Shown: positions 41,670 to 50,907, counted from the first letter of the stretch. The stretch: DNA of 64,000 bases from a bacterium (GCA_030432695.1 JAUILN010000013.1:248001-312000); one strand, 5' to 3'. The notes: generated from the letters alone by a model not told the origin. A program made the numbers and translations.

Positions 41670-42256
41670 GTGGTAGGCCGTTGACGGGTCGCCCCGGGAG
41701 CGGCGACGGCGATGGTGCCGTCGAGCCGCGGCTGATCGACGGCTCGGCGCGGTGGTGCCCGGAGCAGCTCTATGAGGCGCTCGACGCGCTAAGCATCGAG
41801 TACCGGGTGCTCGAGCACGGGCCTGTGCGGACGGTCGACGAGGCTCGCGAGATCCGCGGCGACCTCGAGAACGGCGCGCACGTGAAGAACCTGTTCCTCC
41901 GTGACCGGCCCGGGCGGATGTGGCTGCTCACGGTCGAGCGTGATCTCGAACTCGACCTGAAGGGCCTACGGGAGCCGCTCGGCGCGCGCGGCTCGCTGTC
42001 GTTCGGCAGCCGGCGCCGGTTGATGGAGCGGCTCGGGTTGGAGCCGGGTGCCGTGTCGCCGCTGGCGATCGTCAACGACGTCGAGGGCGTGGTGCAGGTG
42101 GTGCTGGACGAGGCGCTCGCTCGCGCTCCACTCGTCCATCTCCACCCGCTGCGGAACCACCTCACGCTGTCGATCGCGCCGCGCGACCTGGCGCGCTTCC
42201 TGGGGGCGCGAGGACACGGCCCATTGTGGCTACCGAGGCCGTCGGCCTGCATCTGA
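41666..42256 (+). CDS. YbaK/ProX-type prolyl-tRNA deacylase
   Basis: A 196-residue protein with a YbaK/ProX editing domain. After about 25 unstructured residues it reads LYEALDALSIEYRVLEHGPVRTV, then HVKNLFLRDRPGRMWLLTVE with the catalytic Lys (VKNLFL), GSLSFGSRRRLMERLGLEPGAVSPLAI and VQVVLDEALARA. This is the standalone ProXp-ala/ProX family, which hydrolyses mis-charged Ala-tRNA-Pro in trans. It starts at a TTG (41666) overlapping the metal-binding protein's stop as TTGA; a TTG at 41681 is also open. It is the last gene of the metal ABC operon, an unexpected place for a translation-quality enzyme. Confidence 0.85.
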   Translation: MSGRPLTGRPGSGDGDGAVEPRLIDGSARWCPEQLYEALDALSIEYRVLEHGPVRTVDEAREIRGDLENGAHVKNLFLRDRPGRMWLLTVERDLELDLKGLREPLGARGSLSFGSRRRLMERLGLEPGAVSPLAIVNDVEGVVQVVLDEALARAPLVHLHPLRNHLTLSIAPRDLARFLGARGHGPLWLPRPSACI

Positions 42257-42274
42257 CCGACCGACCTCTCCCGC

Positions 42275-43882
42275 TCACTTCTTGATCTTGCCGCTCTCGA
42301 CCCAGTCGATCCACATCTCGTCCATCGCGTCGAGGTCGATGCCCTCGAACGCCGCCTCGATCGCCTTCTTGGGGTTCTTCTCCTTCAGGCAGATCTCGGA
42401 GTAGGTCGGCAGGATGTTCTTCCAGGCCTGATCGTAGCGGCCGCGTAGCGTGTCCTCGCCGCGCTTGATCATGTCCATCATCGCCCACGCCTGGGCGTAG
42501 TGGTCGGCGGCGCGCGGGCCGTAGAAGGTCGCGCGGTCCCACTTCACGATCTGGTGACCGGGGATGTAGGTGCCGTCGTTCAGCTGGCGCTTGATCGAGG
42601 TGAACCGGTCCTCGTGGTACTGGTAGCGGAACCGGCTACCGCGCTTGCGGAACGAGCCGAAGTACTCTGCCAGGCCTTCGTCGAACCAGCGGTGCAGCTC
42701 GACGTCGGGCCAGTACTGGTCCGAGTACTGGTGCCAGGCCTCGTGGATGCAGGTGCCGAGCACCTCGTCGGTGTTCTTGTACAGCTCGCGCTTGTCGTCG
42801 TAGAACACGCAGAGTTCCTTGGTGCCGGGGCTGAACCAGCCGGCGACGCCGTACGGCATGTCGCCGTAGGAGCGGAACTCGTCGTAGTTGTAGCAGACCC
42901 GGATGACCGAGTAGTTCTCGTCCATCTGGTCGTGCGGCGGGTACTCCTGCTCGAACAGCTCGCGGAGGTCCTCGAGGTTCGAGGCCATCTCCATCGCGAA
43001 CTTGTACGACTCGCCACGCTTCTCGCGCTTATCGGGCTCCCACGAGTACGTGATGATGAAGCGCGGCGTGGTGAAGTAGTCCCAGTTCTCCAGGTCGCCG
43101 ATGTTGTCCTTGAGCTTGGCGAGTTGGGCCTGCTTCTCGGGCGTGTCGGCGTGCTGGTCGCGCTTCTCGTCGGTCGCGTCCTCCTCGTCGACCTCGATGA
43201 TCTTAAGGCTCTCGCAGATCCGCTTGACGATCGGCCGCCACTTGCTCGCGAGGCGCTTGTCGTCGGGGTCGTTCGGCAGCGTGACCTCGAGCACGACCTC
43301 CCGATCGCCGAGGTCGTAAGCGCAGGCGGTCCGGAACCAGACCATGTCCTTGTTGCTCGGGTACTCGTCGATGTACTCCCACCAACGCGACTCGGGGCGG
43401 GTGCTGCTGCCGCGGCGGGTCTTGCCCTCGACCAGGATCTTGCGGTTCTCGCGTTTGGGATCCTTGTCGGTGACCCACTCCTCGAAGGTGCGGGCGCGGC
43501 GTCCTTCGATCAGCTCGCGGCGCGCTGCCTCGGCGGCCTCCTCGCGGGTCTTCGGCCGGTCGCCGGTGGTCGGGCCCTCGCCGTCGGCGCCGCCGCCGTT
43601 GCCGCGCTCCCCGAACACCATCACGTTCAGGTACCAGTAGGCGACCCCGAACCGGCCGTAGACGTAGTCGCCTTCGTCTTCGGGCTCGAATCGCTGGATC
43701 CGATGCAGGTCCTCCTCACCGAACCGCATCGGGATCTCGGCGAGCTTCTTGTAGACCATGTAGGCGACTGCCTGCTCGGAGTTCTCCTCCCAGCGGTAGT
43801 CCTGTGCGGAACCCCTCGGCGTGGCAACCAGCATCGCGGTGGCCAGAGCGAGGGCAGAGGAGAGACCTGTGCTTCGGAGCAT
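42275..43882 (-). CDS. secreted HExxH (zincin-type) metallopeptidase-like protein
   Basis: A 535-residue secreted protein with a signal peptide (LSSALALATAMLVATPRGSA). The C-terminal half carries CIHEAWHQYS (HEAWH at 380-384) followed 15 residues later by WFDEGLAEYFG. This gives the His, His, Glu zinc triad of gluzincins with the catalytic Glu381. The N-terminal 270 residues are acidic and Lys/Arg-rich (long helices such as EEAAEAARRELIEGRRARTFEE) and of unknown fold. The overall look matches DUF1570-type secreted peptidases of Planctomycetota. ATG 43882 starts the signal peptide. It lies on the minus strand with a 226-nt spacer up to hemB. Substrate unknown. Confidence 0.78.
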   Translation of the reverse strand: MLRSTGLSSALALATAMLVATPRGSAQDYRWEENSEQAVAYMVYKKLAEIPMRFGEEDLHRIQRFEPEDEGDYVYGRFGVAYWYLNVMVFGERGNGGGADGEGPTTGDRPKTREEAAEAARRELIEGRRARTFEEWVTDKDPKRENRKILVEGKTRRGSSTRPESRWWEYIDEYPSNKDMVWFRTACAYDLGDREVVLEVTLPNDPDDKRLASKWRPIVKRICESLKIIEVDEEDATDEKRDQHADTPEKQAQLAKLKDNIGDLENWDYFTTPRFIITYSWEPDKREKRGESYKFAMEMASNLEDLRELFEQEYPPHDQMDENYSVIRVCYNYDEFRSYGDMPYGVAGWFSPGTKELCVFYDDKRELYKNTDEVLGTCIHEAWHQYSDQYWPDVELHRWFDEGLAEYFGSFRKRGSRFRYQYHEDRFTSIKRQLNDGTYIPGHQIVKWDRATFYGPRAADHYAQAWAMMDMIKRGEDTLRGRYDQAWKNILPTYSEICLKEKNPKKAIEAAFEGIDLDAMDEMWIDWVESGKIKK

Positions 43883-43934
43883 GGTGTCGTCTTTTCGCGT
43901 CAACGGATCAGGCGACCGTCAGGTGGAGTCGTCG

Positions 43935-44059
43935 TTTCCCGAGAAGGCAGGGTAGCGAGCGGGCGCGGCCGGTGACAGGGGCGGCGCCGGTGGCCGGCCT
44001 CGACCTGCGAGGCGTCCCCTGGACTCCGGAAAGGCCTCGCAATTCTGTCTCTCGGGAAA
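43935..44059. repeat. 125-bp spacer segment flanked by 10-bp inverted repeats, with internal hairpin
   Basis: TTTCCCGAGA at 43935-43944 is repeated inverted as TCTCGGGAAA at 44050-44059, and the similarity extends imperfectly inward (AGGCAG against CTGTC). Inside is an 8-bp stem TGCGAGGC (44006-44013) with GCCTCGCA (44034-44041). It lies between hemB and the metallopeptidase gene. It may be a small MITE-like element, or a terminator/leader structure. No target-site duplication is evident. Confidence 0.45.
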
Positions 44060-44108
44060 ATGTCCAGGCAACGCGCAACGCGGCGCCGCCCGGTCGAGGC
44101 GGAATCCC

Positions 44109-45122
44109 TCAACCGCGCGCCAGCAGCCCGGCGGCCTCGACCGCGAAGTAGCTGAGCACCGCGTCGGCACCGGCGCGCTTGAAGCAGAGCAACGTCTCCA
44201 GCACCACCTTCTCGCGGTCGAGCCAGCCGTTGGCCGCAGCCGCGCAGAGCTGCGCGTACTCGCCCGAGACCTGGTAGGCGAAGGTCGGCGCACCGAGTTC
44301 GTGGCGCACCCGCCGCAGCACGTCGAGGTAGGGCAGACCCGGCTTCACCATCAGCAGGTCGGCGCCCTCGGCGAGGTCGAGCGCGGCCTCGCGCACCGCC
44401 TCGTCGGTGTTCGCGGGGTCCATCTGGTAGGTCTTCTTGTCGCCCTTCAGGGCGCCGCCCGAGCCGACGGCGTCGCGGAACGGGCCGTAGTAGGCCGAGG
44501 CGTACTTGGCCGCGTAGGAGAGGATCGCCTGGTCGTGGTGGTCGGCGGCGTCGAGCGCGTCGCGGATCGCGGCGATCCGGCCGTCCATCATGTCGGAGGG
44601 TGCCTGCACGTCGCCGCCGGCATCGGCCTGGGTCACCGCCTGCTTGCACAGGGCCTCGAGGGTCGGGTCGTTGACGATCCGGCCGTCGACCACCAGACCG
44701 TCGTGGCCATTGCTGTTGTACGGGTCGAGCGCGACGTCGCAGATGAGCCCGATCTGGAGGCCGGCCGCGCGGATCGCCCGCAGGCTGCGGCACACCAGGT
44801 TGTCGGGATTCCAGGCCTCTTCGCAGGCCTCGGTCTTTTTGTCGTCGGTGACGTACGGGAACAGCGCGATCGCCGGGATCCCCAGTTCGGCGGCGCGGCC
44901 GACCGCGTCGACCAGCACGTCGGGGCCGAGGCGGTCCTGGCCCGGCATCGAGGCGATCGGCGTGCGGCCGTCCTGCTCCTGGACGAAGATCGGCCAGATC
45001 AGATCGGCGGGGGTCAGCGCGTGCTCGCGGACCAGCGCCCGCGACCACGCCGAGGCGCGGTTGCGGCGCATGCGAACGCGGGGGAAGGAGCCGGGGAGAC
45101 GCGTCGCGTCGCGGTCGGTCAT
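44109..45122 (-). CDS. hemB: delta-aminolevulinic acid dehydratase (porphobilinogen synthase)
   Basis: A 337-residue HemB, condensing two 5-aminolevulinate molecules to porphobilinogen for haem and related tetrapyrroles. The Schiff-base lysines are Lys206 (SYAAKYASAYYGPFRD) and Lys260 (LLMVKPGLPYLD). The metal site in the E. coli and human zinc enzymes is a Cys triad; here the segment is CDVALDPYNSNGHDG, with no triad. This matches the magnesium-dependent group (ALDPYTTHGQDG) of Pseudomonas and plants. The magnesium active-site type is an inference from this motif. It is in the usual size range with no gaps. No other haem gene is adjacent. Confidence 0.96.
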   Translation of the reverse strand: MTDRDATRLPGSFPRVRMRRNRASAWSRALVREHALTPADLIWPIFVQEQDGRTPIASMPGQDRLGPDVLVDAVGRAAELGIPAIALFPYVTDDKKTEACEEAWNPDNLVCRSLRAIRAAGLQIGLICDVALDPYNSNGHDGLVVDGRIVNDPTLEALCKQAVTQADAGGDVQAPSDMMDGRIAAIRDALDAADHHDQAILSYAAKYASAYYGPFRDAVGSGGALKGDKKTYQMDPANTDEAVREAALDLAEGADLLMVKPGLPYLDVLRRVRHELGAPTFAYQVSGEYAQLCAAAANGWLDREKVVLETLLCFKRAGADAVLSYFAVEAAGLLARG

Positions 45123-45198
45123 CGGTGCATCGTCGCGCGCGGTCCGGCGGGGGTCAAAGTCGGGGTTGCGGCGGGCGCGGATCCCAGGAGCCCGACTC

Positions 45199-48100
45199 CT
45201 ACCGCGACTCTGCGCTGGGCGCGCCGATTCTCAGGGGTAGCAGATCAGCGAGCGCGCGGTTGCCTTCCACGAAGTCCAGCGCGTAGTGGAGGCGGAAGAT
45301 GCGGACGGTGTCGGGCTCCCCCGCGGCGGCCAGGAGGCGGCCGTCGGGCGAGACCGCGAGGTCGAAGACTCCGCCGTCGGCATCGGAAGGACCCTGCAGT
45401 TCGCAGAGCGACCGACCCAGGGATGGATCGGAGAGCAGGATGCGGCCTCCTTCGTCGCCGCTCGCCACCAGCTGCCGGCCTTCGATCTCGACGAAGGCCA
45501 ACGCGAAGACCCGTGCGTCGTGCTCGGCGATCACGGTCGGCCGGTCGCGTGGCGTGTCGTGGTGCCAGACCCGCACCACGCCGTGGTTGTCGCCGGCCGC
45601 GAGGGTCCAGCCGTCGGCGTCGGACCGGCTCGCCAGCGAGTGGAGCTTGGTACGGCTCGGCAGGGGCGCGAACTCGGCGGCCAGCTGGTCGCGCGCGTCG
45701 AGCGACCAGGTGGTGAGCTGCGCGCCGGCGAGGACGATCCGGTCTTCGCCCAGGAAGACGGCGGCCGCGGTGCGCGCGCCTCCTTGCGCGTAGACCTCGC
45801 GTGCCGGGCTCGAGCCGAACGGCGCACTCCACACCAGGGCGCCGTAGCGGTCTTCCAGTGCACCCACCAGACGGGCTCCGGAAGCGCTGAAGCGGAGCGA
45901 GCGGACGACCCGGCTCGAGAGTTTCGTTCCGGCCTCGAGTGGTCCGTCCGCCCGCGCCGCCCAGATCCGCACCTCGCCGGAGCGGCCCGCGTCGATCCGG
46001 CTCGTCACCGTCCACTCCCCGCGCGGGTGCTTCGCGAGGTCGGCGATGAAGCCCGGGCCGTGGTCCCCATGGTGCCAGCGGGGCAGCCAGTGCTCCTGGT
46101 CGTCTGCGACGAGCAGGTGCGTGCTGGCCGTCAGTTTCATCGGCGGTTGGCCGGTCCGTCCGAGGTTCGAGCCGACGCCTCCGCTGAGCAGCCGCGAGTC
46201 GTCGAGGAATACCAGGCCGTGCTGCGTTCCGACGCCGAGCGCGAGGCTTCGCGGTTCTTCGAGATCCACGTCCCAGATCCGCAGCTCGCCGCTGTCTCCC
46301 AGGACCAGGGCGCCGGCTCGCGATAGCGCGACGCTCTGGCTCGTCGCCTTCCACGACTGTCTTCGCCAGCGGGGTCCTCCCGACGGGTGGAGGGTGTGCA
46401 GGGTCCCCGGGCTCGGAACCACGAGGGTCCCGTCCGCGCGTGCGGCGAGCAGCTGGCGCGGCGGGCCGCCCAGGTCGCGGGGCGACCAGTGGTCGTCGAT
46501 TCGCTCGAGTAGCCTGACGCCGGTATGGGTACAGGTCGCGACGAGGTCGGACCCGTACACCGGCTCGAACGATCGGACTCCGACACAGATCTCGAGTGGT
46601 GGGACCTGCGCTGGATCCGCGGCGAGTTCCAGAAGGCAGAGCGCGCCTCCGGAGATCTGGACCAGAGCCTCGTGGTCGTTGAGGAGGTGCAAGCCACGGA
46701 CGGGCTCCGCGAGCGGGATCCGGTTGAGCAGGCGGCGTTCGTCCACGCTCCAGACCTGGAGTTCGTCGGTCCCGGAGGGCTGCTCGAGAATCGTGACCGC
46801 ACGGGCGCCGGTCGCATCGAGCGCAAGGGACCGCGGCTGATCCGTGTCGGCCCACGAGAGTCGGGCCTTCGACGAGGACCAATCGAGAACCTGCCAGCGA
46901 CCGTCCGGACTCCGGGCCGCCACGGTGGCGCCATTTCCCGACAGAGCGAGGGCGCTGATCCCGTGGTCACTCCGAACGGCTTCGATCGGGCCCCGCAGCG
47001 GGTCCGTGTCCCAGAGCTGGATCCGTCCCGACCGCGTGGCCGTCGCGAACCGATGCCCGTCTCCGCTCACCGCGAACGTGGTGAGCGGATCGCTCGGGTC
47101 GCCCAGCACGTGCTTGCACGCGAAGCGGCGGTAGTGCTCGATCAATGCCCAGCGCGTCGCGGCATCGCCGCGCGCCCGGTGGGCTCGCCAGAGCCGGCTC
47201 TCTCCATCGGGGTCCCCTGCCTGCGTCAGGAGTCGTCCGGTCGCCAGTGCTTCGTCGAGGCTCCGCTCCTGCAGTCTTCGCGCCAGCAGAGCCACCGACA
47301 GCAGGGCGACCAGCAACACCGCGATGAACGACGCCGCCAGCGGGTTGCGGCGCTGCCACCGCCACAGACGGACCCAGGCACGGATCGGCCGGGCGGTGAC
47401 CGGCCGGCCGGTGCGGAGCCTCTCGAGATCCTCGGCGAACGCGCGGGCGGTCGGATAGCGCCGGTCCGGGTCCTTCTCCAGGGCGCGCAGCACGACCACC
47501 GCGGCCTCGGACGAGACCCGTCGGTGGATGCGGCGCGGCGAGGTCGGCTCGTCGACCAGGATGCTGCGTCGGACCTCGGCCGCGGTGCCGGCCTCGAAGG
47601 GGCGACGCAGGGTCAGCAGCTCGTAGAGCATGACCCCGAGCGCGAACACGTCGGCGCGTGCGTCGATCGAGTCGTGTTCGCCACGGACCTGCTCGGGTGC
47701 CGAGTAGTACGGTGTCCCGAGGTAGTCGCCGGTCACGGTCAGCGCTGCGCCGTCGGTCTCACGGGCGAGGCCGAAGTCGGTCAGCGCGATGGTGCCGTTG
47801 CGACGCAGCATCACGTTGGCGGGCTTGACGTCACGATGCACGACACCGTGGTCGTGGGCGTGCTGCAGGGCATCGGCGACCTGCGCACCGATCCGTAGGC
47901 AGGTCTCCACGTAGTCGCGGCTCCATACCGGAGTGAGCGGATGCGATCCGTCGTCGTGGGGAGTGATCGGTCGTGCCGGCGACGGTGGTAGCAGGTCGGC
48001 GAACACCTGCGCGAAGCCCTCGCCGGTGCATGCCTGCGGCCCCGCGTTCTGCAGGGCCTGCAACACGTGGTCGAGCGACAGCCCGTCGACCAGCTCCATC

Positions 48101-48531
48101 GCGAACCAGGCGATGGCGTCGGTCGCGTCGGCAGCGATCACGCGGGTGATCCCGGGGTGGTCGAGGGCGGCGGCCAGCCGGGCCTCGCGCACGAAGCGCG
48201 CCTTCGACCGGTCGTCGAGCACCAGGCCGGGGTTCAGCACCTTCAGTGCGACGGGACGCAGCAGCGAAATCTGGGTCGCCGCGTAGACGACACCCATGCC
48301 GCCGCGGGCGATCTCCGGACCGACCTGGAAGTCGCCGAGCCTTCGAGCGGACAGCGCGGGGTCGTGCGCATCGAGCGAGGCTGCGAGCAGCGGTGCCAGT
48401 AGATCGGTCAGGTCCGGGTGACGGTCCAACACGGCCTGCGGGTCGTCCCCGTTGCTGAGGAACTCCCGGTGGATCCGCAGGGCTCGCAGCATGCGCCGGA
48501 GTTCGCCGTCGTCGCTGGAGCCCGTAGACAT
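45199..48531 (-). CDS. Ser/Thr protein kinase with transmembrane segment and WD40 domain
   Basis: A 1110-residue kinase. An N-terminal leader (EFLSNGDDPQAVLDRHPDLTDLLAPLL) resembles that of the kinase at 21398. The kinase domain has ARGGMGVV (75-82), Lys97, HRDVKPAN (232-239), DFG (252-254), the SAPEQVRGE activation end and no visible damage. A hydrophobic segment (SFIAVLLVALLSVALLARRL) sits at about 401-420. WD40-like repeats fill the rest (FATATRSGRIQLWDTD, LVLGDSGELRIWDVDL, LAAGDNHGVVRVWHHD, LVASGDEGGRILLSD). The start ATG 48531 is chosen; upstream the frame reads into spacer. No sigma factor is adjacent, unlike the two other intact kinases. It is divergent from the secreted protein at 48742. 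Confidence 0.87.
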   Translation of the reverse strand: MSTGSSDDGELRRMLRALRIHREFLSNGDDPQAVLDRHPDLTDLLAPLLAASLDAHDPALSARRLGDFQVGPEIARGGMGVVYAATQISLLRPVALKVLNPGLVLDDRSKARFVREARLAAALDHPGITRVIAADATDAIAWFAMELVDGLSLDHVLQALQNAGPQACTGEGFAQVFADLLPPSPARPITPHDDGSHPLTPVWSRDYVETCLRIGAQVADALQHAHDHGVVHRDVKPANVMLRRNGTIALTDFGLARETDGAALTVTGDYLGTPYYSAPEQVRGEHDSIDARADVFALGVMLYELLTLRRPFEAGTAAEVRRSILVDEPTSPRRIHRRVSSEAAVVVLRALEKDPDRRYPTARAFAEDLERLRTGRPVTARPIRAWVRLWRWQRRNPLAASFIAVLLVALLSVALLARRLQERSLDEALATGRLLTQAGDPDGESRLWRAHRARGDAATRWALIEHYRRFACKHVLGDPSDPLTTFAVSGDGHRFATATRSGRIQLWDTDPLRGPIEAVRSDHGISALALSGNGATVAARSPDGRWQVLDWSSSKARLSWADTDQPRSLALDATGARAVTILEQPSGTDELQVWSVDERRLLNRIPLAEPVRGLHLLNDHEALVQISGGALCLLELAADPAQVPPLEICVGVRSFEPVYGSDLVATCTHTGVRLLERIDDHWSPRDLGGPPRQLLAARADGTLVVPSPGTLHTLHPSGGPRWRRQSWKATSQSVALSRAGALVLGDSGELRIWDVDLEEPRSLALGVGTQHGLVFLDDSRLLSGGVGSNLGRTGQPPMKLTASTHLLVADDQEHWLPRWHHGDHGPGFIADLAKHPRGEWTVTSRIDAGRSGEVRIWAARADGPLEAGTKLSSRVVRSLRFSASGARLVGALEDRYGALVWSAPFGSSPAREVYAQGGARTAAAVFLGEDRIVLAGAQLTTWSLDARDQLAAEFAPLPSRTKLHSLASRSDADGWTLAAGDNHGVVRVWHHDTPRDRPTVIAEHDARVFALAFVEIEGRQLVASGDEGGRILLSDPSLGRSLCELQGPSDADGGVFDLAVSPDGRLLAAAGEPDTVRIFRLHYALDFVEGNRALADLLPLRIGAPSAESR

Positions 48532-48741
48532 GACGGCGCTCGAGTGTAGCTGGGCGGGCCGCTGATCTACCAATTCCCGGAGTCGTCGCGCGTCGCGACG
48601 ATTCCGTGCGGTGGTAGTTGCCTGGATGATCGTCAGCGCAGGCGACTGCGCCGAGGAATCCGTGGTCGATCGCGGATTCCCTGTCCGGGTGGCGACGGGG
48701 CTGGTTCTCCGCGGGGACGAACCCCATCGAGGAGAAACAGG
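48532..48741. promoter_or_regulatory. divergent intergenic region with three hairpins
   Basis: Between the divergent kinase and secreted-protein starts lie three hairpins. TCGTCGCG (48583-48590) pairs with CGCGACGA (48594-48601). GGAATCCG (48655-48662) pairs with CGGATTCC (48673-48680). GGGG-ACGAA-CCCC (48713-48725) lies just before the GAGGAG ribosome site at 48729-48734. They may be operators or leader structure; no promoter boxes could be assigned. Confidence 0.45.
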
Positions 48742-50907
48742 ATGTTCCGTACGAGCCTTCCGCGGCTGGCCACCGCAGTCCTTCTGGTGTCTTCCGCCGC
48801 GAGTCAGAACACGCTCGAGACCACCTTCGCCAGCAACAGCCGTGGTTCCGTAGGTGGCGCGGTGTTCTTCGATGTCGAGGCCCTGACATCCATGGCGTGG
48901 ACCAGGATCGACCTCAATCTCGACCAGGCGGTCGGGGCCGCGGGATCGGTCGACGTCTACGTGCGGTCCGGGTCGTACGTCGGCAACACGGCCAGCGCCG
49001 CGGGCTGGACCCTCGCGTCCACGGCGGGGGTGACCGCTGCGGGCCCGGACGTGCCCAGTCCCGCGGCGTTGTCGGTGCCGGTGCTGCTACCGGTCGGTAG
49101 CCATGCAATCGCGGTCGTGCACCACGGTGTGGCGGCTCGTTACACCTCGGGCGCGATGCAGGTCGAGGCCTGCGGCGAACTCGCGATCGAGGCGGGGGCG
49201 GCCCAGAACTCCCCGTTCTCCGGGGTGGCGTTCACGCCACGGACCGCCAACCTGCGGGTGCACTACGTTCCAGGACCCGATGCGCTGGCGTTCGGCATCG
49301 ACTGCCGCCCGATCGGGGCGGCGAGCCTGGACCGCGATGGCGAGCGGCTCTCGGTCCACAACCTCGGGGCGAGCGGACGGGACGGAGTCCGGATGGAACT
49401 CGGTGGCACGCAGGGCTTCGGCGTGGACCTCGGCACCGACGCGATCGACTCCACGCACGTTGCTGAACTCGCGTTCCGTGGCAATGGAGGAGGTGCGAGC
49501 GACATGGTGTTCGCGACCGTCACGGTGGCCGGCACGGGCGGCGCGGCGACGGTGACGATCGATACGGCGCCGCTGGGAGGAGTCCATCAGGACGAGTTCG
49601 AGCGGGACGGCGTCGTCGTGGCGCGGCCCGCGACGTCGATCGTGCAGCAGTTCGACGTGACGCCGTTCGCGGCCGGAAAGCCGATCCGCGTCTCGGCTAC
49701 GTTCCATGCCGACGGAGGGCTTCGGCTGGAGGTGGGCACGTCGGAGGGCATGCTCGGCGTGATTGCTCGCAAGAAGGAGGTGGCCGACCACATCGTTCGT
49801 CGGGTGTCTCCGCCGAACTCCGCGCCTGCAGGCGGCTGGACCAGTGCCGAGCTGCGGATCGGCGGTCGAGTGTCGATGGCGATCGGAGACATGGGGCATC
49901 GCTTGGGCGATGCGACGGTCGTGGGCCTGTGCAGCACCGAGGTCCGCGGCGATCCGAACATGCCGGGGCTACAGATTCGAGGCAAGGTCGGGGACATGGA
50001 CGACGACGGCGTGCAGATCCGGCTCGGCACGGCCGAGGCCGCGGAGTTCTCGTTCGATCCACCAGCGGTCGTCCGTCCCGGTGCGCAGCTCCGCGTGGCG
50101 GCCTTCGGCGATACCTCCACGGGCAGCGACGTCTCGCTCGGCAGCATGTCGCAGGACGAGCTGTCGGGGCAATGGCAGGTGCGCATCGCCTTCGACGCGG
50201 CCGCGACGCAGCAGCGTGTCGAAGCCGTGCGCCAGGGAACCGTGGTCCACCGAACGGTCGTGCCGGTGGGGCTCGCGGGGACCTGCTCTGCATTGCCGTC
50301 TTCCTGCGGCAAACTCGGCGGCCGCACGCCATGCTTCAAGACCTGCTACGACAACCTGGTGCTGTTCCAGGCGGTCGACGGCACGTCGGTGCTCTGCGAC
50401 GAACTCCGCTTCCTGCGGGTCGGCGGCGCCGAGGTCCTGCACAAGACCCGGATGGAGCTGACCGCGCGGGGTCTGGACGAGGTCGTGCTCACCGACGTGA
50501 AGGCCAGCAAACTGCACCGCATCGGTCGTTCGTTGGTCGGGTCGTCGGGAACGCCGCGGTTGACGATCGAAGGCCGGCCCGACGTCGGCAACTCCGGGTT
50601 CGGCCTGCTCGCCCACAACCTGGTCCCGCAGTCGTCGGCCTTCCTGCTGCTGGGCCTGCCCGCCGATCCGCCGGTCGATCTCGGGCCGCTGGGAGCGCCG
50701 GGCGGGGAGATCGGTGTCCTTGCGTTCGATGCGCTCCTCGTCCAGGTCGAACCGGATGGCACCGCGAGCTGGTCGCTGCCCATTCCGAATCAGCCAGCCC
50801 TGGTGCGTGCCGCTCTCGCGACCCAGGCCGTCGATGTCGATCCTGCGCACCCCAATGCGCTGGGCGTGGCGCACTCGCGGGTCCTGGTGTTCCGGATCGA
50901 GCAGTAG
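48742..50907 (+). CDS. large secreted beta-rich protein of unknown function
   Basis: A 721-residue secreted protein. The start is supported by GAGGAG at 48729-48734, 7 nt before the ATG. The signal peptide is LPRLATAVLLVSSAASQ. The first 180 residues form a beta sandwich (VGSHAIAVVHHGVAARYTSG). A long middle part has repeated G-rich strands, a possible calcium-like site (GDMDDDGVQIRLG) and six Cys (GTCSALPSSCGKLGGRTPCF, then CYDNLVLF). The end (LLAHNLVPQSSAFLLLGLP, then TASWSLPIPNQPALVRAALATQAV, long) again matches the shared tail. No recognised family. It is divergent from the WD40 kinase at 48531. Confidence 0.7.
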   Translation: MFRTSLPRLATAVLLVSSAASQNTLETTFASNSRGSVGGAVFFDVEALTSMAWTRIDLNLDQAVGAAGSVDVYVRSGSYVGNTASAAGWTLASTAGVTAAGPDVPSPAALSVPVLLPVGSHAIAVVHHGVAARYTSGAMQVEACGELAIEAGAAQNSPFSGVAFTPRTANLRVHYVPGPDALAFGIDCRPIGAASLDRDGERLSVHNLGASGRDGVRMELGGTQGFGVDLGTDAIDSTHVAELAFRGNGGGASDMVFATVTVAGTGGAATVTIDTAPLGGVHQDEFERDGVVVARPATSIVQQFDVTPFAAGKPIRVSATFHADGGLRLEVGTSEGMLGVIARKKEVADHIVRRVSPPNSAPAGGWTSAELRIGGRVSMAIGDMGHRLGDATVVGLCSTEVRGDPNMPGLQIRGKVGDMDDDGVQIRLGTAEAAEFSFDPPAVVRPGAQLRVAAFGDTSTGSDVSLGSMSQDELSGQWQVRIAFDAAATQQRVEAVRQGTVVHRTVVPVGLAGTCSALPSSCGKLGGRTPCFKTCYDNLVLFQAVDGTSVLCDELRFLRVGGAEVLHKTRMELTARGLDEVVLTDVKASKLHRIGRSLVGSSGTPRLTIEGRPDVGNSGFGLLAHNLVPQSSAFLLLGLPADPPVDLGPLGAPGGEIGVLAFDALLVQVEPDGTASWSLPIPNQPALVRAALATQAVDVDPAHPNALGVAHSRVLVFRIEQ

